Source of the DNA: an uncultured Porphyromonadaceae bacterium
Lineage (GTDB): Bacteria > Bacteroidota > Bacteroidia > Bacteroidales > Muribaculaceae
Direction: 5' to 3'
NCBI GenBank assembly: GCA_902475285.1
Contig: CABRZA010000009.1
Span: forward strand, 1-27,755
DNA length: 27,755 nt
Below the pieces are notes generated by a model. That model worked only from the letters and a program-made list of their open reading frames with translations. It was not told where the DNA came from and did no database searches. Shown piece after piece: positions 24,848 to 27,755 of this stretch. Numbering within the stretch: the stretch's first letter is position 1; each line of letters starts with the position of its first letter. The translations under genes and the position numbers were made by a program.

Positions 24848-26806
24848 ATGCCACTTAATCAGACGCAAAAAACATTCTGTCTCCAAAATAGTGCCGAACG
24901 CATTTTTCAAGCGCTCACAAGTGCATCGTCGACAATCACCATCGAAGATCTCCGCCAGTTTGCCGCCGAAAAGCCGGAGTTCGCTACCAAGATGGCCCTT
25001 ATAGAACAGCGGTTCGCGTCTGTCCCCTCGCCCGACGAGGTGCGCGACTATGAGGCTCTTCTCACCCTTGTCGACCCTTCGGCCCTCCGCGCCGCCATGG
25101 AGCGCTATCTCGATAAATGGGCACACAATATGGCTGCCGCCGAGCATGTCGACGATGTGCGTTACCGTTACCGCATCCTTAAAGAGGCCGGCGACTACGA
25201 GGCCATTCAGAATCATACGCTCAATATAGCCACACGCACTTTTGCCGAAAAGAAAGAGAACATTGAGGTGATGGAGCAGTATCTCAACGACTACAGCCAT
25301 CCCGGGGGCGCCCCTATGGAGCATGTGATGAACGTGGAGCACTGGCTCCGCGATGCCAAGAGCAACTTCGATCGCGAAGTGAGCCAAATGTGGGATGCAC
25401 TCTTCGACGACAACCGCCGCCTCAAAAGCCTCGACGAGCTGAAGCGCTTCCTCGATATTGCCCGAGGTTACGGCAACTTCTCCGTCGAAGCAGACAACGC
25501 TGCCTGGGAATGGGCCATGACCGACGACGACGTGATGTCGGCCGTGCGCGAATATCAGGAGTTTGTCAACAACCTCGGTATACATTCCGGCGAGGTTGAG
25601 AATTTAGAGAATCTCTACCGCCGTTGGTCGCGCGTCAATCAGGCCGACATTTTCGAGGTGATAGAGTTCGCCAACGAGAATCCCGGCCTAGGTTTCCGCA
25701 AGGAGGTCGACGATACCATCCGCGGCCTTCTCGACGATGAGATTGAAAAAATAGTGGCACGTCCGGCCGACTACGGCAAGGATGAGTTCCTCGCCCTCTA
25801 CGACGCTGTCCCCCGCGACCTCAAAAATGTTCTCCTCGCCGCTATAGGCGAACCCGCCGACGACGAAAAGATTATTGAGCGTCTCCGCAATCTTGACAAT
25901 ATTATCCGTACTAAAATTCTGAAAATTCCTCCTGTGAGCGAGCAGGGCATAGCCGAAGGCGGTGCATCGCGAACCGACATAATGTTTTTCGGTACCACCA
26001 ACAGCGGCAAAACGTGCGTGCTCACCGGTCTTTTCGGCAACGGTCGGCTGCATCCCGACAGCGCCGATTGGTGCGGCCGCTATGCCCTCGCTCTCCAATC
26101 GTACGGAGAGCAACAGATTGCCCCACCGCACACCACGCTCGATTATGTCGCTATCGTGAATTGCGACATCACTAAGTCGGCCGATTGTGACAATGTCGTT
26201 TCTTTCAACCTCGTCGATATGGCCGGCGAGGACCTGCGCCGTAACATCACATTCATCGGCAACGACATCGACCCCGGCGAGGCCAAAATGGCATTCTCCG
26301 AAATGCCTGCAAAGGTGAGCTCGGTGATTTGCAACGACCACGACAAGGTGTTCTTCATAATCATCGATCCGACCGAAACGAGCGTTCTCCAGACTGGTGT
26401 CATCACCACGCTCCTCAATCTCTTCGGGCGCCCCGAAAACGCCGACGTCATGCGCCGTGTGCGGGCAATACACTTCATCGTCACCAAGGCCGACACCCTT
26501 CAGGGCAACCGTTTGCAGGCTGCCCGTCAGGCCGTGCATCGCATCATTAAGCAGGGCGACCGTGACAATCTCGTCAGAGTGTGCCGCCGCTTCGGCATCA
26601 ACAGCTCCGGCGACGAGGCCAAGAACGGCCGCCCGCGCATCTTCCCCTTCTCGCTGGGTCGCTTCTACCCGGGCAACATCTACGCAGGCGACGGCGCCGA
26701 CTCCAACGTTATTATCAACGTCCTGGCCGATTACGTCGTGGCCATGAAGGCCGACACCCCCATGCGCCGCCTGCGCCGCAAACTCACCACACCACTCGGA
26801 AGCTAA
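24848..26806 (+). CDS. P-loop GTPase with helical N-terminal half
   Basis: A 652-residue protein with two parts. Residues 1 to about 370 are helical, charged and free of motifs I recognise; they may be a helical-repeat or coiled interaction region. The GTPase domain follows at about 376-645: G1 GTTNSGKT at 382-389, a G3-type motif NLVDMAGED at 454-462, a hydrophobic strand VFFIIIDPTE at about 501-510, and G4 IVTKADT at 544-550. These fit a TRAFAC-type GTPase, possibly of the kind described in GTPase-centred bacterial conflict systems, but I cannot assign a named family. No signal peptide or membrane helix is seen. It starts 21 bases after the membrane protein and ends five bases before the next gene. 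Confidence 0.75.
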   Translation: MPLNQTQKTFCLQNSAERIFQALTSASSTITIEDLRQFAAEKPEFATKMALIEQRFASVPSPDEVRDYEALLTLVDPSALRAAMERYLDKWAHNMAAAEHVDDVRYRYRILKEAGDYEAIQNHTLNIATRTFAEKKENIEVMEQYLNDYSHPGGAPMEHVMNVEHWLRDAKSNFDREVSQMWDALFDDNRRLKSLDELKRFLDIARGYGNFSVEADNAAWEWAMTDDDVMSAVREYQEFVNNLGIHSGEVENLENLYRRWSRVNQADIFEVIEFANENPGLGFRKEVDDTIRGLLDDEIEKIVARPADYGKDEFLALYDAVPRDLKNVLLAAIGEPADDEKIIERLRNLDNIIRTKILKIPPVSEQGIAEGGASRTDIMFFGTTNSGKTCVLTGLFGNGRLHPDSADWCGRYALALQSYGEQQIAPPHTTLDYVAIVNCDITKSADCDNVVSFNLVDMAGEDLRRNITFIGNDIDPGEAKMAFSEMPAKVSSVICNDHDKVFFIIIDPTETSVLQTGVITTLLNLFGRPENADVMRRVRAIHFIVTKADTLQGNRLQAARQAVHRIIKQGDRDNLVRVCRRFGINSSGDEAKNGRPRIFPFSLGRFYPGNIYAGDGADSNVIINVLADYVVAMKADTPMRRLRRKLTTPLGS

Positions 26807-26811
26807 GCTCT

Positions 26812-27755
26812 ATGGAAAATCCGATTTCACTCAGAATTTGGGCCCCGAATGCAGAGGGGCAGACCCGACAGTTCACCTCTGGCTGGGACGAATATTCCAG
26901 CTACGACGTTCCCGTCGATCCAACCATCAACGGCGACATCGACTATATCGTCGAGGCCAAGGGGGGCTTCGAGATATACCGAGGTGTCTTCAACAGTCTG
27001 CGTTACCGCTCGCGCGAATACTGCATCATCGTGGAGCTGCGCATAAAGTCGGGCTTCGTGCTTGTGCACCAGAGCGATAAGCGCACGCCCGTAAGTCCCG
27101 GCATACTCCTCCGCGAAGTCCTCAAACACATCATCGACAACTATCTCAAAGAGTCGTTCGGCAAATACAAATACCTCGACGAAGACCACGTGGCCTTCGA
27201 GGATTCTCGCATCCGCAACATCCTCGCACCCTACACCTCTGTGAGCACATGGGGCAAGCGTGTGCAAATGATAGGCGACAATAAGTCGTACAACGTAAAG
27301 GCTTCCTCAGAAAGCGAAGTCGATGCCGTTCTCCTTGCCATACCTACGGCCACCTCCTTGGCTGAGAGCTCGCAAGTTGTTGTGGGTGATTTCAAGACCG
27401 GCGGTGCCATGGCACAAGATTTGAAGAGTAATCCCGACTGCCAGCGCATCTATGTGCGCTGCCAACGCGCAGATGGCGCTACGGTCGATAAGGAACTTGC
27501 CGAAACTCCGGTGCATCTCAAACTCAGTGACTTCGCCCTCGACCCCGAAGTCTATAAACCAGTTGAGGTCATCCTTGACAGAGACAACATCCTGGAAAAT
27601 TTCCGGCTCGATAAAAAGGTATTCAACCCCGCACAGGGTGTCACCGTCACGCTTTATTCGGAACAGCAACGTGTAGCCGTAACAATCACGCCCGAAGAGC
27701 AAACGCAAAACTTTAATGTTCAGCTTTCGGTTAATGGCATAGGTGAGGTTACGCC
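26812..27755 (+). CDS. Unrecognised protein, 3' truncated by the window edge
   Basis: An open frame begins at ATG 26812 and stays open to the right edge with no stop, giving 314 complete codons. The protein starts MENPISLRIWAPNAEGQ and contains YIVEAKGGFEIYRGVF at about 45-60 and VELRIKSGFVLVHQSDKR at about 73-90. A helical part follows, then a C-terminal region rich in short beta-strand patterns. There is no signal peptide or early membrane helix. Codon use matches its neighbours, and it starts five bases after the GTPase stop, so it belongs to the same transcript. I do not recognise the family. GTPase-associated proteins of conflict systems are one class to test, on position only. Confidence 0.7.
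   Translation, partial: MENPISLRIWAPNAEGQTRQFTSGWDEYSSYDVPVDPTINGDIDYIVEAKGGFEIYRGVFNSLRYRSREYCIIVELRIKSGFVLVHQSDKRTPVSPGILLREVLKHIIDNYLKESFGKYKYLDEDHVAFEDSRIRNILAPYTSVSTWGKRVQMIGDNKSYNVKASSESEVDAVLLAIPTATSLAESSQVVVGDFKTGGAMAQDLKSNPDCQRIYVRCQRADGATVDKELAETPVHLKLSDFALDPEVYKPVEVILDRDNILENFRLDKKVFNPAQGVTVTLYSEQQRVAVTITPEEQTQNFNVQLSVNGIGEVT

Noticed and set aside
23939..25585. 548-codon antisense frame across the membrane protein and GTPase genes
   Set aside because: It spans two co-directional genes with clear membrane-helix and GTPase signals on the sense strand and has no recognisable motif.

Overview
The window reads as a GC-rich chromosomal segment from a member of the Bacteroidales. Muribaculaceae is a guess from gene style and codon use, not demonstrated. 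Support comes from the gene families (outer-membrane beta-barrel receptor, PorD-type DUF4835 protein, amidase next to an MCE/MlaD protein) and from Bacteroidetes-type promoters (TTTG, about 20 bases, TAnnTTTG), seen clearly before dnaN and dnaA. All genes recognised lie on the + strand. No tRNA, rRNA, insertion sequence, integrase or CRISPR array was seen.

Layout. (1) 2-3733: the 3' part of an outer-membrane barrel protein, an N-acetylmuramoyl-L-alanine amidase and an MlaD-like lipid-transport protein, closed by a strong terminator. (2) 4059-6316: dnaA and surE, each followed by a terminator. (3) 6421-9006: an accessory three-gene unit: a small Arg-rich protein, a MotA/TolQ/ZorA-like channel protein with a long helical tail, and an OmpA-type MotB/ZorB-like stator partner. 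A terminator follows. (4) 9177-15687: a housekeeping block with a clear promoter: dnaN, a DEDDh exonuclease, coaBC, porD-like, recN and an rlmB-type methyltransferase, with 4-base overlaps at two junctions. (5) 15756 to the right edge: six tightly packed genes: an SrfB-like actin/Hsp70-fold ATPase, an SrfC-like dynamin-type GTPase, a membrane-anchored subtilase, a four-helix membrane protein with a large middle domain, a second GTPase with a helical N-terminal half, and an unrecognised protein running off the window.

The most interesting part is region 5. It combines three nucleotide-driven proteins predicted to be cytoplasmic with two membrane proteins predicted to carry periplasmic domains, one of them a protease with a complete catalytic set. 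This suggests a transmembrane signalling or conflict machine built around SrfB and SrfC, whose functions are not established to my knowledge. Region 3 is a stator-like ion-channel pair resembling ZorAB but without recognisable Zorya effector genes. The two accessory units bracket the conserved dnaN-to-rlmB block.

Start choices: dnaA, surE, the ZorB-like gene and the SrfC-like gene are best started at internal ATGs (4059, 5537, 8290, 18977), not at upstream TTG codons. The last gene has no stop inside the window.
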